Of a stretch of DNA of 64,000 bases, positions 35,297 to 48,029 are shown piece after piece (positions within the stretch are counted from its first letter, which is position 1; the number at the start of each line of letters is the position of its first letter). The notes below the pieces were generated by a model, which did no database searches, was not told where the DNA came from, and saw only the letters and a program-made list of their open reading frames with translations. The translations under genes were made by a program, and so were the position numbers. Source of the DNA: Algoriphagus sp. (GTDB lineage Bacteria > Bacteroidota > Bacteroidia > Cytophagales > Cyclobacteriaceae); assembly GCA_018336015.1 (NCBI GenBank), contig JAGXQZ010000010.1:62001-126000 (forward strand). The letters are read 5' to 3'.

Positions 35297-36600
35297 TTCT
35301 TTTCGATTTTTGTAAGTGTGCTGCTGAGTTTTTGATCCGAAGTATACGTGATGAGTTCGTCTCCTACTTTCAAGTCGATCAAATGGATAGGTTTTCCTTG
35401 ACTTTCTGTTCGGCTATACCCCTTTAGTAATAGTCCTTGGGGATCAAGTTGCTTAATGACTACTTCCAAGTGCAGGAGCTTGTCTTCTTCCTTTTTAATA
35501 GACCGACCAAATGCTTTGGAAAGATTTTTTTCAAGATTTTCCAATTGAAACAAGGCGTATCGGCTGATGGATTTGGAAGACTGCTCGATCCGTTTGAAAT
35601 ACGTGTTTACTTTTTCATTTTCCAAGTAAATTTTTTGCGTAGCCAAGGATCGAACTCTAATCGCGAGCTGTTGGATTTTTTGGTCCTCTTCTCTCAGTCT
35701 GCTTCGTGTGGCTCGATCTATCCGCTGTAGCGCTAAGCCAAGATTTTCTTCAAATTCCCGGAATCCACTCAAGAGAAATTCAGCTACAGCAGTAGGTGTT
35801 TTTAGCCGGGTATGGGCGACAAGGTCTGCAATCGTCTCGTCTCGCTCATGACCGATGCCGGTAAAGATGGGAAGTGGAAATTTAGCGATCTGTGCAGCCA
35901 ATCGGTAATCGTCAAAACAATCCAAATCCAGCTGTGCACCACCGCCCCGGATGATGACTACTGCATCAAATGAACTTCTGGTATTTTCTGATTTTACACT
36001 TTCTAAAGCAGCAATTAGACTGTTTACCGCTTCGTTTCCCTGCATCAGGGAGTTGAAAAGGCGGTGATAGACCCTGTAGCCGTAGGGATTGTTTTCGAGT
36101 TGATTGACAAAGTCTCCATAACCAGCCGCAGTGGCACTGGAAATGACCGCAATCCGCTGAATGACTCTAGGCAAGGGAAGTTGGCCATTGAGTCGGATCA
36201 ACCCTTCACGGGTCAAGCGGTCTATCGTTTCCTGTCTGACTCTCGCTCTTTCACCCAAGGAAAAAGAAGGATCGATGTCCTTTACATTGACACTTAATCC
36301 AAAGACGGGGTGGTAACTGACCGACACTTGGGCCAATACTTTCATCCCATTCTTCAGCGAAGTGCCGGTGACGGATTCAAATTTAGCGGCAACTGACCGG
36401 TAGGAAAACTGCCAGAGGTTGGAGCGAATTTTTGCAAGCACCTGGTTGCCTTGCTTTTCGACCAATTCAAAATAGACATGTCCCTGAGGCGCCTGTCTGA
36501 AATCCGCCAATTCACCCACTACCCAATACACCGGCTGGAGTTCATTTTCCAGCACGAGCTTAATCTGCTCGGTGAGTTGGGAAATGGAGAGCGGATTCAT
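35293..36600 (-). CDS. xseA: Exodeoxyribonuclease VII large subunit
   Basis: 435 residues. An N-terminal OB fold (about residues 1-100, with VYWVVGELADFRQAPQGHVYFEL) precedes the catalytic domain with IAVISSATAAGYGDF, VVIIRGGGAQLDLDCFDDYRLA and FTGIGHERDETIADLVAHTRLKTPTAVAEFL, all signatures of XseA. The C-terminal third is a long coiled coil that receives XseB. The enzyme cleaves single-stranded DNA in both directions in repair of damaged ends. xseB follows with an overlap, and dapA lies 5 bases upstream. Confidence 0.95.
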   Translation of the reverse strand: MNPLSISQLTEQIKLVLENELQPVYWVVGELADFRQAPQGHVYFELVEKQGNQVLAKIRSNLWQFSYRSVAAKFESVTGTSLKNGMKVLAQVSVSYHPVFGLSVNVKDIDPSFSLGERARVRQETIDRLTREGLIRLNGQLPLPRVIQRIAVISSATAAGYGDFVNQLENNPYGYRVYHRLFNSLMQGNEAVNSLIAALESVKSENTRSSFDAVVIIRGGGAQLDLDCFDDYRLAAQIAKFPLPIFTGIGHERDETIADLVAHTRLKTPTAVAEFLLSGFREFEENLGLALQRIDRATRSRLREEDQKIQQLAIRVRSLATQKIYLENEKVNTYFKRIEQSSKSISRYALFQLENLEKNLSKAFGRSIKKEEDKLLHLEVVIKQLDPQGLLLKGYSRTESQGKPIHLIDLKVGDELITYTSDQKLSSTLTKIEKK

Positions 36601-36605
36601 CAGCC

Positions 36606-37466
36606 TTACTTTAGATAGGCAGACTTGATCTGATTGCTGAGTTCCAAGCTGGCTCGTAGCATTGGGAGTCTCACTTGGTCACTGTTGATTATCCCCTGAT
36701 GGAAGAGTAGGTTTTTGATTCCTACCGGATTTCCTTCCACATACATGAGCGAGTTGAGGCTTAGCAGCGAAAAGGTAGCGTCAAGTGCTGCCTGTGAATC
36801 CCCATGAGTGAGGGTTTTGAAGGTTTGAGGAAATGCGTTGGCTAAAACAGAGATAACTCCACTTCCTCCTATGCTCATCATGGCTTTCGTGAGTAAGTCA
36901 TCTCCAGAGAGGAGCAGAAAGTCTTTGGGCATCGCAGCTGCGATTTGCATGCATTGCTCCAAGTTGCCACTTGCTTCTTTCATACCGATGATATTGGGAT
37001 GGTGAGAAAGAGTCAATGTCGTGGCAGCGGTCATGTTGGACATGGTGCGTCCGGGGATATTATATAAAACTACAGGCGCAGGTGATGCGTCAGCCACAGC
37101 AGTGTAATGAGCAATGATACCTGCCTGGCTCGGTTTATTATAATAGGGACTTACAGAAAGCACGGCAGCCACTCCATAAAAATCAGTTGATTCGATCTCA
37201 TCCAATACCGCTTGGGTATTGTTTCCGCCGATACCAAGCATCACAGGTACCCGTCCGTCATTGTATTCCAAGCATGCTTTGAGCACTTGTTTCTTCTCTG
37301 CGGAGGTCAAAGTGGCTGATTCACCTGTAGTGCCGAGGACCACCAGGTAATCTACCCCGCCAGAAACAACATGATCGATCAGGCGCTTGAGACTGTCAAA
37401 GTCAATGCGGTGATCGTCATGAAAAGGAGTAATCAATGCGACTCCGGTGCCTTTGAATGCGTTCAT
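36606..37466 (-). CDS. dapA: 4-hydroxy-tetrahydrodipicolinate synthase
   Basis: 286 residues of the DHDPS (beta/alpha)8 barrel. It condenses pyruvate with aspartate semialdehyde in lysine and diaminopimelate synthesis. The Schiff-base Lys163 is in GMKEASG, the catalytic Tyr135 in LYNIPGRT, and Thr46-Thr47 in LGTTGES. Its stop is only 5 bases before the xseA start, so the three genes probably form one transcript with a promoter upstream of dapA at 37489-37496. Confidence 0.95.
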   Translation of the reverse strand: MNAFKGTGVALITPFHDDHRIDFDSLKRLIDHVVSGGVDYLVVLGTTGESATLTSAEKKQVLKACLEYNDGRVPVMLGIGGNNTQAVLDEIESTDFYGVAAVLSVSPYYNKPSQAGIIAHYTAVADASPAPVVLYNIPGRTMSNMTAATTLTLSHHPNIIGMKEASGNLEQCMQIAAAMPKDFLLLSGDDLLTKAMMSIGGSGVISVLANAFPQTFKTLTHGDSQAALDATFSLLSLNSLMYVEGNPVGIKNLLFHQGIINSDQVRLPMLRASLELSNQIKSAYLK

Positions 37467-37488
37467 GGTTTTAGGTTTGTTAGGGCTG

Positions 37489-37496
37489 CAAAGATA
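37489..37496 (-). promoter_or_regulatory. Bacteroidota -7 promoter element for dapA
   Basis: On the minus strand it reads TATCTTTG, matching TAnnTTTG, 22 bases before the dapA start at 37466. No clear -33 box. Confidence 0.55.
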
Positions 37497-37624
37497 CAGT
37501 CTTGAATTGGTTTTGACTTCCGTTTATAGAAAAAAACGGGTTTAGTGCGTTTAGGCCTAGTTTTTCTCTAAAAAGACCACGTTTGAGCGGTTAAAAATCC
37601 GTTTTGATTTTCACAAAATAAGAT

Positions 37625-37649
37625 GGGGCCTGTCCACAGAACAGACCCC
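37625..37649 (-). terminator. Possible terminator for the unknown membrane-anchored gene
   Basis: On the minus strand, GGGGTCTGT and ACAGGCCCC form a 9-bp stem with one wobble. The following tail ATCTTATTTTG is only moderately T-rich. Confidence 0.45.
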
Positions 37650-37696
37650 AAATCAATCAAAAGGCAAATAATTAAGAAAAACAAATGACCCCGTGG

Positions 37697-38218
37697 CTAA
37701 ACAGCCCAATGCATGCCTCCATGTTTTGTAGGAGAAATGCGCTGCTGGATTTGATTGACCCATTTTTTGGCAATGGCGTATTCATCTGCCAGTTGCTGAA
37801 CTTCGGATTCATCATAAATAGGAAGGCTTTTGGATCCTTTTTTCGAATCCTTAAAGTGGATGACCAAGTCTAAATACTCCAACTTTTTTCTTTTCTCTTG
37901 TCGAGAACTTATTTCTTTGAAATGACTGTCTAGACTTACATGGTCGACCAAATTCAAATCGACAATAGTTTGTACAGGATAATGCCCGTGACGGCAATAG
38001 ACCAACAGATTTTTTTCGTGATCTAATCCGATAGAATAATGATTACGCCAACTTTGAACCTGATCTAAGTGGATGTTTTTTGTGCGGGTAAATTCATCGA
38101 AGTTGGGGATCGAAGGATGATCCTGTTTTGGAGATAGGTATAGATGCACTAAGTAAGGAATGCTAATAAACAGCAATCCTGCAGATGCTATGAGCATCTC
38201 AGCGGTTGAGAATTCCAT
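37697..38218 (-). CDS. Unknown protein with an N-terminal membrane helix
   Basis: 173 residues I do not recognise. One hydrophobic segment near the N-terminus (MLIASAGLLFISIPYLVHLYL) acts as a membrane anchor. The rest is polar with no Cys-His or nucleotide motif, and has a repeated pattern of charged stretches (HFKEISSRQEKRKKLEYLDLVIHFKD). A clear ATG start supports a real gene. It lies next to a second unknown gene on the same strand, so they may be related, but nothing indicates function. Confidence 0.65.
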   Translation of the reverse strand: MEFSTAEMLIASAGLLFISIPYLVHLYLSPKQDHPSIPNFDEFTRTKNIHLDQVQSWRNHYSIGLDHEKNLLVYCRHGHYPVQTIVDLNLVDHVSLDSHFKEISSRQEKRKKLEYLDLVIHFKDSKKGSKSLPIYDESEVQQLADEYAIAKKWVNQIQQRISPTKHGGMHWAV

Positions 38219-38275
38219 GATTATTTATTGATAGTGAATGAAGAATTGATTTTTCAAAAGGAGAAAATCAACTCA

Positions 38276-38611
38276 CTACCAGGTATAGAAGAAATGGATA
38301 AAAGTGGATTTGATATCAAAAAGAGGTACTGAGTCCAGGTAAAGCGGATTCAGACAAAAACACAGGAACGGAACGGTAAAAGGCAGTTTTTCGGCACCTG
38401 ACTGTGTACTCAAAAATAACCTAGGATCTGCCTCTACCTCTTGAGATTCTGGAAGTATGCCATGATCAACAGTAAAGTGATCCCCTACTTCCAAGGTGGT
38501 TTGATGGCTAAACTGTTGCTTGGCATGAGCCTGCGGTGGAAAAAAGATCAGCAACCAGAGACCAAAGACCCACTGGGATAATAAAAGGGCTGATGCAATT
38601 TTCTGTTTCAC
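38276..38611 (-). CDS. Small unknown exported protein (uncertain start)
   Basis: The frame is open to 38647 but lacks an ATG. A GTG at 38611 gives 111 residues starting VKQKIASALLL, a plausible signal peptide ending PPQAHA. The mature part has several Pro and Leu residues and ends PLFDIKSTFIHFFYTW. The function is unknown, and the absence of a convincing start makes the gene itself uncertain. Confidence 0.4.
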   Translation of the reverse strand: MKQKIASALLLSQWVFGLWLLIFFPPQAHAKQQFSHQTTLEVGDHFTVDHGILPESQEVEADPRLFLSTQSGAEKLPFTVPFLCFCLNPLYLDSVPLFDIKSTFIHFFYTW

Positions 38612-38882
38612 AAGAGCTAGGTACGAAAAATCTTCCTGGAAAGTCAAATTCCACGGGGTTATTTTTAGATCTAGAGGCTAGTTTTCCGAAAATGGCATCC
38701 GTTCTTTTTTTGAAGGTTGATTAGCTATTTAACCTGATTAAAAAATTCATGATTTCGAAAAAAAATCATGCTCACTTTTTTAGAGAAATTTCAATCCTCT
38801 ATCATATCCCACTTTTAATCTTCGCCCCTGTTATGTTCTGAATTTAAGCTAAATTCGAAGCTCATCGATTCAACTTCTTTCT

Positions 38883-40154
38883 GTGGAACTTCTGATTATT
38901 CTGCTCCTTGTGCTTCTAAATGGTGTGTTTGCCATGTCTGAACTTTCCTTGGTGTCTTCCCGGAAGTTCAAACTCGAAAATTTTAAAAAACAAGGGAAAT
39001 CCGGTGCCAAAGCAGCTTTGGAACTCTCGGAAAACCCGACCAAACTCCTCTCTACCGTTCAGATTGGGATCACCCTGATTGGAGTTATGCTGGGGGTTTA
39101 CGGTGGGGAGAATCTCACCGACGACCTGGATGCTTTTATCCAGACCATTCCTTTTTTGGCTCCTTATTCTAAAACACTGGCAGTCGGCTTGGTTGTACTG
39201 TTGATCACGTATCTCTCCATTGTGTTGGGTGAATTGTTTCCGAAAAGAGTAGGGATGACTTTTCCTGAATCCATCGCGCTGATTGTATCCAAGCCAATGA
39301 TGATGCTTTCCAGGCTGACCAGTCCCTTTGTTTGGCTGTTGACCGTTTCCAATGACTTTTTACTATGGCTGTTTGGCATCAAGCGAACGTCAGACAGTAA
39401 AATATCAGAAGAAGAGCTCAAAGCATTGATCAAGGAAAGTGCGGAAGGTGGTGAGATCATGGACATCGAGCAGGATATAGTGGAGCGGGTTTTTGAATTG
39501 GGGGATCGAAGAATCAACACCTTGCTCACGCATCGCAGTGAAATGGTCTTTTTTGATGTCATGGATACAGAGGAGATTGTCAGACAAAAAATCAGCGAAG
39601 AAAAGCACTCCGCCTATCCCCTTTGCAAGGATGGTGACTTGGATGATATTGTGGGGATAGTATTGGTCAAGGACTTGTTTGATGCGCGGCTTCAGGAAGG
39701 ATTTGACCTGAAGAAAATTGCCAAGACTCCACTTTTTCTTAACGAAAGCATGTTTGCCTATCAGGCCTTGGAACTGTTTAAAGCCCAAAGATTACACTAT
39801 GGATTGGTGATTGATGAGTATGGGGTCACGGTGGGGATTGTAACCATGGACGATGTGGTAGATGCGTTGGTGGGTGATTCTACCGAACTCGATCAAAATG
39901 AGTATCAGATCGTACAGCGAGACGAGGATTCGTGGTTGGTAGATGGACAGTATTCGATCATCGATTTTGAAAAATACTTTGATCTGGAGATTTCTTACAA
40001 AAACAAAAGCTTTACCACGCTGGCAGGTCTTATCCTTTCCAAAAGCGCCTACATTCCCAATGTAGGAGACTCCGTGACCGTCCAAAACCTGAAGCTCGAG
40101 GTCGTAGATAAGGATGGTCAGCGGATTGATAAGGTGTTGGTCAGCCGGGTATAA
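38883..40154 (+). CDS. CNNM/CorC-type hemolysin family membrane protein
   Basis: 423 residues from a GTG start. The N-terminal DUF21 domain (1-200) has four hydrophobic stretches, with MSELSLVSSRKFKLENF and a conserved ITLIGVMLGVYGGENL motif. Two CBS domains follow at about 215-340 (RSEMVFFDVMDTEEIVRQKISEEKHSAYPLC, VDALVGDSTELDQNEYQIVQRDEDSWLVDG) and a transporter-associated domain at the end. The family is named for a hemolysin, but its members are mostly thought to act in magnesium and cobalt export or regulation. A direct hemolytic role should not be assumed. Inner membrane. Confidence 0.9.
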   Translation: MELLIILLLVLLNGVFAMSELSLVSSRKFKLENFKKQGKSGAKAALELSENPTKLLSTVQIGITLIGVMLGVYGGENLTDDLDAFIQTIPFLAPYSKTLAVGLVVLLITYLSIVLGELFPKRVGMTFPESIALIVSKPMMMLSRLTSPFVWLLTVSNDFLLWLFGIKRTSDSKISEEELKALIKESAEGGEIMDIEQDIVERVFELGDRRINTLLTHRSEMVFFDVMDTEEIVRQKISEEKHSAYPLCKDGDLDDIVGIVLVKDLFDARLQEGFDLKKIAKTPLFLNESMFAYQALELFKAQRLHYGLVIDEYGVTVGIVTMDDVVDALVGDSTELDQNEYQIVQRDEDSWLVDGQYSIIDFEKYFDLEISYKNKSFTTLAGLILSKSAYIPNVGDSVTVQNLKLEVVDKDGQRIDKVLVSRV

Positions 40155-40245
40155 CTAGTTGATTTCCCGATTTAGACTTTCTTTTTCCCTGAGGCAAATT
40201 ACTTTCAAACTTTATCTCCTATTCATTTCATCTGTAATCTGAAAA

Positions 40246-40274
40246 CTTTTCCAAAGTTCCAAACTTTGGAAAAG
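40246..40274 (-). terminator. Candidate terminator hairpin for ligA
   Basis: CTTTTCCAAAGTT (40246-40258) and AACTTTGGAAAAG (40262-40274) form a perfect 13-bp stem with a 3-base loop. On the minus strand the stem is followed by TTTTCAG, a weak tail. It lies 53 bases after the ligA stop and between two convergent genes. Confidence 0.5.
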
Positions 40275-40326
40275 CTAGAGTTGGATTTAAGTCTAGAGAC
40301 TTATATCTAGTTACTTATGTCTTTTC

Positions 40327-43097
<2,771 letters not shown>

Positions 43098-43730
43098 ATG
43101 AGTAAAAAACTGGGATTGGAAGGGAAAATACTGGATGTCGCCTACAAGCAATTTTTGCAGAAAGGCTACCGTCACACGACCATGGATGACATTGCTCTTG
43201 ATCTGGGAATGAGCAAAAAGACGCTTTATAAGTATTACCCAGGAAAATTGGAATTGCTTTCCGCCTCTTTTCAAGTGCTAAAAACCAAGCTGACTGCCAA
43301 AGTAGAGGCGATTCTGGACAATAGGCACCTTTCTTTTCCCCTCAAACTCAAATCATCCCTGACCGTAGTCGCTACGCACCTCGCCCCGATCAATCCCGAA
43401 CTTTTTGAAGACCTCCGAGAATATGCCCCAGAGATTTGGGAGGCCTTGACCGAATACATCAACGAATCGGCGTACCTGAGATTTGCCAAGCTGATCGAGC
43501 AGGGGATAGCTCAAGGATTGGTCAATCCCCGGATCAATGTCAGCCTGATTGTGATGCTGTATGCAGCTGCGATTCAGGCTTTATTGGATCCGAAGTTCTA
43601 CAGTCAGTTTCCCGAGTCCATCCAAAAGGGATTGAAAATCCCCGCTTCTGACATTTACGACCAAGCGATCAGTATTATCTACAACGGTATATTGACTGAA
43701 GAAGCCCGCAACGAATTTATTAACGCCTAG
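43098..43730 (+). CDS. TetR-family transcriptional regulator
   Basis: 210 residues from the ATG at 43098. A longer frame from 42999 is translated repeat. HTH residues 24-47 read [22 protein letters not shown]. It belongs to the same subgroup as the regulator at 26990, with a similar [23 protein letters not shown] against INPMVIMEVQKYFPEAW. No efflux or other obvious target gene follows. The next gene is metG, so its regulon is not visible. Confidence 0.85.
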   Translation: MSKKLGLEGKILDVAYKQFLQKGYRHTTMDDIALDLGMSKKTLYKYYPGKLELLSASFQVLKTKLTAKVEAILDNRHLSFPLKLKSSLTVVATHLAPINPELFEDLREYAPEIWEALTEYINESAYLRFAKLIEQGIAQGLVNPRINVSLIVMLYAAAIQALLDPKFYSQFPESIQKGLKIPASDIYDQAISIIYNGILTEEARNEFINA

Positions 43731-43752
43731 TCCGCCCTTCAGTCGATTTCTC

Positions 43753-43760
43753 TATCTTTG
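43753..43760 (+). promoter_or_regulatory. Bacteroidota -7 promoter element for metG
   Basis: TATCTTTG at 43753-43760, 68 bases before the metG start. The intervening leader shows no structure. Confidence 0.45.
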
Positions 43761-43828
43761 GCCTCGGTTTTAAAGAACAGAAAGACCTTTCTTCGGTCTT
43801 CTGTCTCCCGTCTTCCATCTATTCACTC

Positions 43829-45889
43829 ATGAGTACTAAAAATTTCAAACGATACACCATTACCTCTGCGCTTCCCTATGCCAACGGTCCCCTTCATATT
43901 GGACACTTGGCAGGTTGCTATGTGCCGGCAGATATCTACGTGCGCTACCTTCGTTCTCAGGGACGGGATGTAGCCTTTATTTGCGGTTCGGATGAGCACG
44001 GGGTAGCCATCACCATCAAAGCCGCCAAAGAAGGTAAAACTCCACAGCAGGTGGTAGACCACTACCATCAGATGATGAAGCACAGCTTTCAGGAATTTGG
44101 GATCAGCTTTGACCACTATTCCCGTACCTCGGCACAGATCCATCACGAGACGGCACAGGGATTTTTTACCGACTTGTACCAAAAAGGTGAATTCCTCGAG
44201 CAGACTACGGAACAGTATTACGACGAGGAGGCTGGGCAATTTCTAGCCGATCGCTACATCGAAGGCACCTGCCCCAAGTGTGGCAATGAACACGCCTACG
44301 GAGATCAGTGCGAAAAGTGTGGCACGGCACTCAGTCCAACAGAACTCATCAATCCCAAGTCTAAACTCAGCGGACGCACCCCGGTCCTGAAGGATACGAA
44401 GCATTGGTTTTTGGATCTTGCTAGGTATCAGGATTTCCTGAAAAAGTGGATCCTCGAAGACCATGCCGATGACTGGAAAAACAACGTCCTCGGACAGTGC
44501 AGATCCTGGTTGGAGGCTGGAGACGGACTTCAGGCTCGCTCCATGACCCGTGATTTGGAATGGGGAATCCCCGTGCCTTTGAATGATGCGCAAGGCAAAG
44601 TGCTCTATGTTTGGTTTGATGCGCCGATCGGATACATTTCTTCTACCAAGGAGTGGGCAGCCGAGAAGGGCATCGACTGGCAGCCGTATTGGAAAGATCA
44701 GGACACCAAGCTGGTACACTTCATCGGCAAGGACAATATTGTATTCCACTGCATCATTTTCCCAGCCATTCTGAAAACGCACGGTGGCTACGTACTGCCT
44801 GAAAACGTACCCGCCAACGAGTTTTTAAACCTCGAAGGAGACAAAATCTCCACTTCACGCAACTGGGCCGTTTGGCTTCACGAGTACTTGCAGGAGTTTC
44901 CGGGCAAGCAGGACGTGCTCCGATACACCCTCACGGCCAATGCGCCTGAGACCAAAGACAACGACTTTACTTGGAAAGATTTCCAAGGCAGAAATAACTC
45001 TGAGTTGGTGGCCATCTATGGCAACTTTGTGAACCGAGCTGTGGTGCTGACACAAAAGTTTTTCAATGGCTTCGTGCCTGAAAGAGGTGAATTGCGAGGA
45101 ATTGATCAGGAAGTATTGAGAGAATTAGAGGCATTTCCTGAGAAAATAGCTGCATCCTTGGAGCGCTACCGATTCCGTGAGGCGCTATCGATCGTGATGG
45201 ATTTGGCCCGTATGGGCAATAAATACCTGGCAGATACTGAGCCTTGGAAAGAAATCAAAACTGACGAGCCTCGGACCAAAACGATCCTCAACATTGCGCT
45301 CAATATCGCTGCAAACCTGGCGATAGTCTCCGAACCTTTCCTTCCTCATACCGCCAAGAAGCTTTTTGATCTCTTTGGAATGGAGGCTGGGAAATGGGCT
45401 GAGGCCGGCAACGGCAGTTTAATCCGCGCCAATCGTGCCTTGGGGCAAATGGGCCTACTTTTCGAAAAAATCGAAGACGAAACCGTAGAAAAACAAGTTC
45501 AAAAACTCCTTGATGCTAAAAAAATGAATGAAGCTGCCAACGCGCCTGTGACTCCGATGAAGGAATTGATTGCCTATGAGGATTTTGCCAAGCTGGATAT
45601 GCGCGTCGTGACCGTTCTTGAAGCGGAACGAATGCCTAAATCCAAAAAACTGCTTAAGTTAAAAGTGGATATCGGTCTGGGACATCGCACGGTATTGAGT
45701 GGGGTAGCTGAGCACTTTGAACCGGAATTTCTGATCGGGAAGCAAATCGTCATGCTCATCAACCTGGCTCCAAGAAAAATGATGGGGATCGACTCCGAGG
45801 GAATGATCCTCATGGCTGAAGACAAGGATGGTAAGTTGAAACTGCTTCAGCCTCATGAAGCCACCTCAAGTGGATCTACCATTTCTTAA
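43829..45889 (+). CDS. metG: Methionyl-tRNA synthetase
   Basis: 686 residues, class I synthetase. The HIGH signature is HIGH at 23-26 ([14 protein letters not shown]), and the KMSKS loop reads KISTS at 339-343. Zinc-binding cysteines occur in [15 protein letters not shown] form in the connective region ([19 protein letters not shown], about 149-167), the four-Cys pattern of the MetG1 type. A C-terminal tRNA-binding OB domain (from about 585, [23 protein letters not shown]) resembles Arc1p/EMAP and increases affinity for tRNA. Followed by a good terminator. Confidence 0.97.
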   Translation: MSTKNFKRYTITSALPYANGPLHIGHLAGCYVPADIYVRYLRSQGRDVAFICGSDEHGVAITIKAAKEGKTPQQVVDHYHQMMKHSFQEFGISFDHYSRTSAQIHHETAQGFFTDLYQKGEFLEQTTEQYYDEEAGQFLADRYIEGTCPKCGNEHAYGDQCEKCGTALSPTELINPKSKLSGRTPVLKDTKHWFLDLARYQDFLKKWILEDHADDWKNNVLGQCRSWLEAGDGLQARSMTRDLEWGIPVPLNDAQGKVLYVWFDAPIGYISSTKEWAAEKGIDWQPYWKDQDTKLVHFIGKDNIVFHCIIFPAILKTHGGYVLPENVPANEFLNLEGDKISTSRNWAVWLHEYLQEFPGKQDVLRYTLTANAPETKDNDFTWKDFQGRNNSELVAIYGNFVNRAVVLTQKFFNGFVPERGELRGIDQEVLRELEAFPEKIAASLERYRFREALSIVMDLARMGNKYLADTEPWKEIKTDEPRTKTILNIALNIAANLAIVSEPFLPHTAKKLFDLFGMEAGKWAEAGNGSLIRANRALGQMGLLFEKIEDETVEKQVQKLLDAKKMNEAANAPVTPMKELIAYEDFAKLDMRVVTVLEAERMPKSKKLLKLKVDIGLGHRTVLSGVAEHFEPEFLIGKQIVMLINLAPRKMMGIDSEGMILMAEDKDGKLKLLQPHEATSSGSTIS

Positions 45890-45905
45890 GTAATCTCCTT
45901 GTTCC

Positions 45906-45941
45906 AAAAACTGACTGATTTCCACGGTCAGTTTTTTTTTA
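45906..45941 (+). terminator. Rho-independent terminator after metG
   Basis: AAAAACTGAC (45906-45915) pairs with GTCAGTTTTT (45927-45936), and the T run continues to about 45940. Confidence 0.9.
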
Positions 45942-46033
45942 TCCTCACATTTTCGGAAAATGCGGCCGGATTTGAAATCACCCTATCAGGCCATCATTAT
46001 AACCTGACGATCTGCCAGATCCATGCATGAGAA

Positions 46034-47866
46034 ATGAAAAACCTGCGTACCCAGCGAATAGTATTAGCGATAGCCGGAATCCTGATGATTCTCTGTGCAG
46101 GTCTTTATTTTTACAATTACCTCAGACAAACAGAACTCAGTAAGCGGCTACTACGGATAGAGCTGAAAATCAATGAACTGGATCGAGTGTATAAAAATTA
46201 CCTCACCTCTGTTCTCGAAAAAAGGAGGTTTCAGTTTAATCCTAATAAATCCTACCTAGACCGCTTCATCGAGTTTGATTCCAATTCCAAGGAGCTCCTG
46301 GATGCCTTTTATGAAGATGGCCTCGCAATAGACGGGTTTGAGATCAATTTCAATTTGCTAAAGGAGAAAATTAATGAACGCTCCGAAAAAATGATGGAGC
46401 AGGTTACCTATTTCAGGGAGTTTGGGATGGAGCAGGCGCGGGAAAAAATCATGGATGAAGAGTCGGAGGTTTTGGCCTTGTCACATGAGGTAGAAGGTGC
46501 ATTTTTTAGACTAGAACAATCACTAAGGGGTGAAAAGGATCGATTGGTTGCTGTAAATGAATCCCTTATTCGGGTAAATTATTTCGGGTTTCTAGCCTTG
46601 ATCTTGGTAGCAGTAGGATTGATTTTGGGGGTATACTTTCTTTCACAGAAAGCTTTTTCATTTGAGCTGGAAAAAGAAATCCAAATTCAGAAGTTGAAGT
46701 CGCTGCGTCAGGATATGCTTGACTTTAGCTCCACCTTTGAGTCCTCAGCTATAGGAATGGGACTTTTGGATACGTATGGCAACTGGATCAAGGTAAATCG
46801 AAGCCTTTGTACCATGCTAGGTTACACTCAAGAGGAATTACTCACACTTTCCTTTCAAAAAATCACTCATCCCGATGATCTGTTTGAAGACCTGGACAAG
46901 GCTAAAAAGCTTTTCAACCGAGAAATAGAATCCTACAATTTAGAAAAAAGGTACCTCACCAAGTCTGGAAAGATCATTTGGGTTAATCTGATCGCCTCGG
47001 CGGTCTGGGACGATCAGGGACAGTTTAAGCACTTTATTGCCCAAATGGAGGAAATATCCCTGAGAAAGAAGTTTCTCGATGAGCTCCAAGAGCAGAAAAA
47101 TCGCCTGGCCAATGTGCTAGAAGGTACCGAAGTAGGGACTTGGGAGTGGAATGTGCAGACCGGAGAAACCCTCTACAATGAAAAGTGGGCGGAGATTCTG
47201 GGATATGATTTAGAGGATCTTGAGCCTCTTTCACAGGAGACTTGGCTGCATTTTGCTCATCCGGATGATATCGCCCTTTCCAATAAGAAGATCCAAGAGT
47301 GCTTTTCCAAAAAGTCCGATTTCTACGAATGTGAATATCGGATGCGGCATAGAGATGGGCACTGGGTATGGATTCTTGATCGGGGGAAAGTCATGCGGTG
47401 GATGCCTGACGGAAAGCCAGAAGTGATGTTTGGTACCCATTCGGATATATCCAGATTCAAAGAATTGGAATTTAGTCTGATGTCCAAAAACGCCTTTGCC
47501 TCAGCTGTATTGGATACCATCGACGTGGGTATTGTCGCTTGTGATGCAAATGGAACTTTAGATCTATTCAACAAGGCCACACTGGAATTCCACGGGTTGG
47601 ATTCACGTGATATTCCTCAGGAAGAGTGGCCAGACTATTATCAGCTGTATCACACGGATGGAGTAACTCTGCTTAAAAAGGAGGAAGTTCCCCTCTACCG
47701 AGCTTGGATGGGTGAGGAGATTGAAGACGTAGAATTGTGCATCAGACATACCTCCGGCACCACACGGATAGTATGCTGCAGTGGAGGCCCGGTATATGGT
47801 GAAAATGGAAGTTTCCTCGGGGCTGTCGTTGCCATGAGAAATATTTCATCTCCTCAGAAAGACTGA
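46034..47866 (+). CDS. Membrane PAS sensor protein without output domain
   Basis: 610 residues. Two transmembrane helices (about 9-29 and 183-204) frame an extracytoplasmic region of about 150 residues with long helices, like a four-helix bundle sensor (CHASE3-like). After the second helix come three PAS domains (about 231-347, 355-485 and 490-607), recognisable by LGYTQEELLTLSFQKITHPDDL, LGYDLEDLEPLSQETWLHFAHPDD and a last one ending in GAVVAMRNISSPQKD. The protein ends there, with no HisKA, HATPase, GGDEF or methyl-accepting domain. It may pass a signal to a partner protein or be a decoy. Confidence 0.85.
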   Translation: MKNLRTQRIVLAIAGILMILCAGLYFYNYLRQTELSKRLLRIELKINELDRVYKNYLTSVLEKRRFQFNPNKSYLDRFIEFDSNSKELLDAFYEDGLAIDGFEINFNLLKEKINERSEKMMEQVTYFREFGMEQAREKIMDEESEVLALSHEVEGAFFRLEQSLRGEKDRLVAVNESLIRVNYFGFLALILVAVGLILGVYFLSQKAFSFELEKEIQIQKLKSLRQDMLDFSSTFESSAIGMGLLDTYGNWIKVNRSLCTMLGYTQEELLTLSFQKITHPDDLFEDLDKAKKLFNREIESYNLEKRYLTKSGKIIWVNLIASAVWDDQGQFKHFIAQMEEISLRKKFLDELQEQKNRLANVLEGTEVGTWEWNVQTGETLYNEKWAEILGYDLEDLEPLSQETWLHFAHPDDIALSNKKIQECFSKKSDFYECEYRMRHRDGHWVWILDRGKVMRWMPDGKPEVMFGTHSDISRFKELEFSLMSKNAFASAVLDTIDVGIVACDANGTLDLFNKATLEFHGLDSRDIPQEEWPDYYQLYHTDGVTLLKKEEVPLYRAWMGEEIEDVELCIRHTSGTTRIVCCSGGPVYGENGSFLGAVVAMRNISSPQKD

Positions 47867-48029
47867 GCCGATTTTAACAGACTCTTTTATATCCCGAAAA
47901 GGCAAGGGTTTTTGAAAAACAAAACCTTCTTAATTCAATTCGAAAGGAACTTTTATCAAGATGGATTAACTTATCTGATCAAGTTTTGGCTTTCTATGCC
48001 TTTTTTACATTTCCCAATTTCCTTTTTCT

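Noticed and set aside
38883..40154. Hemolysin function for the CNNM/CorC protein
   Set aside because: The family name is historical. The domain layout indicates a metal-transport or metal-regulation role.
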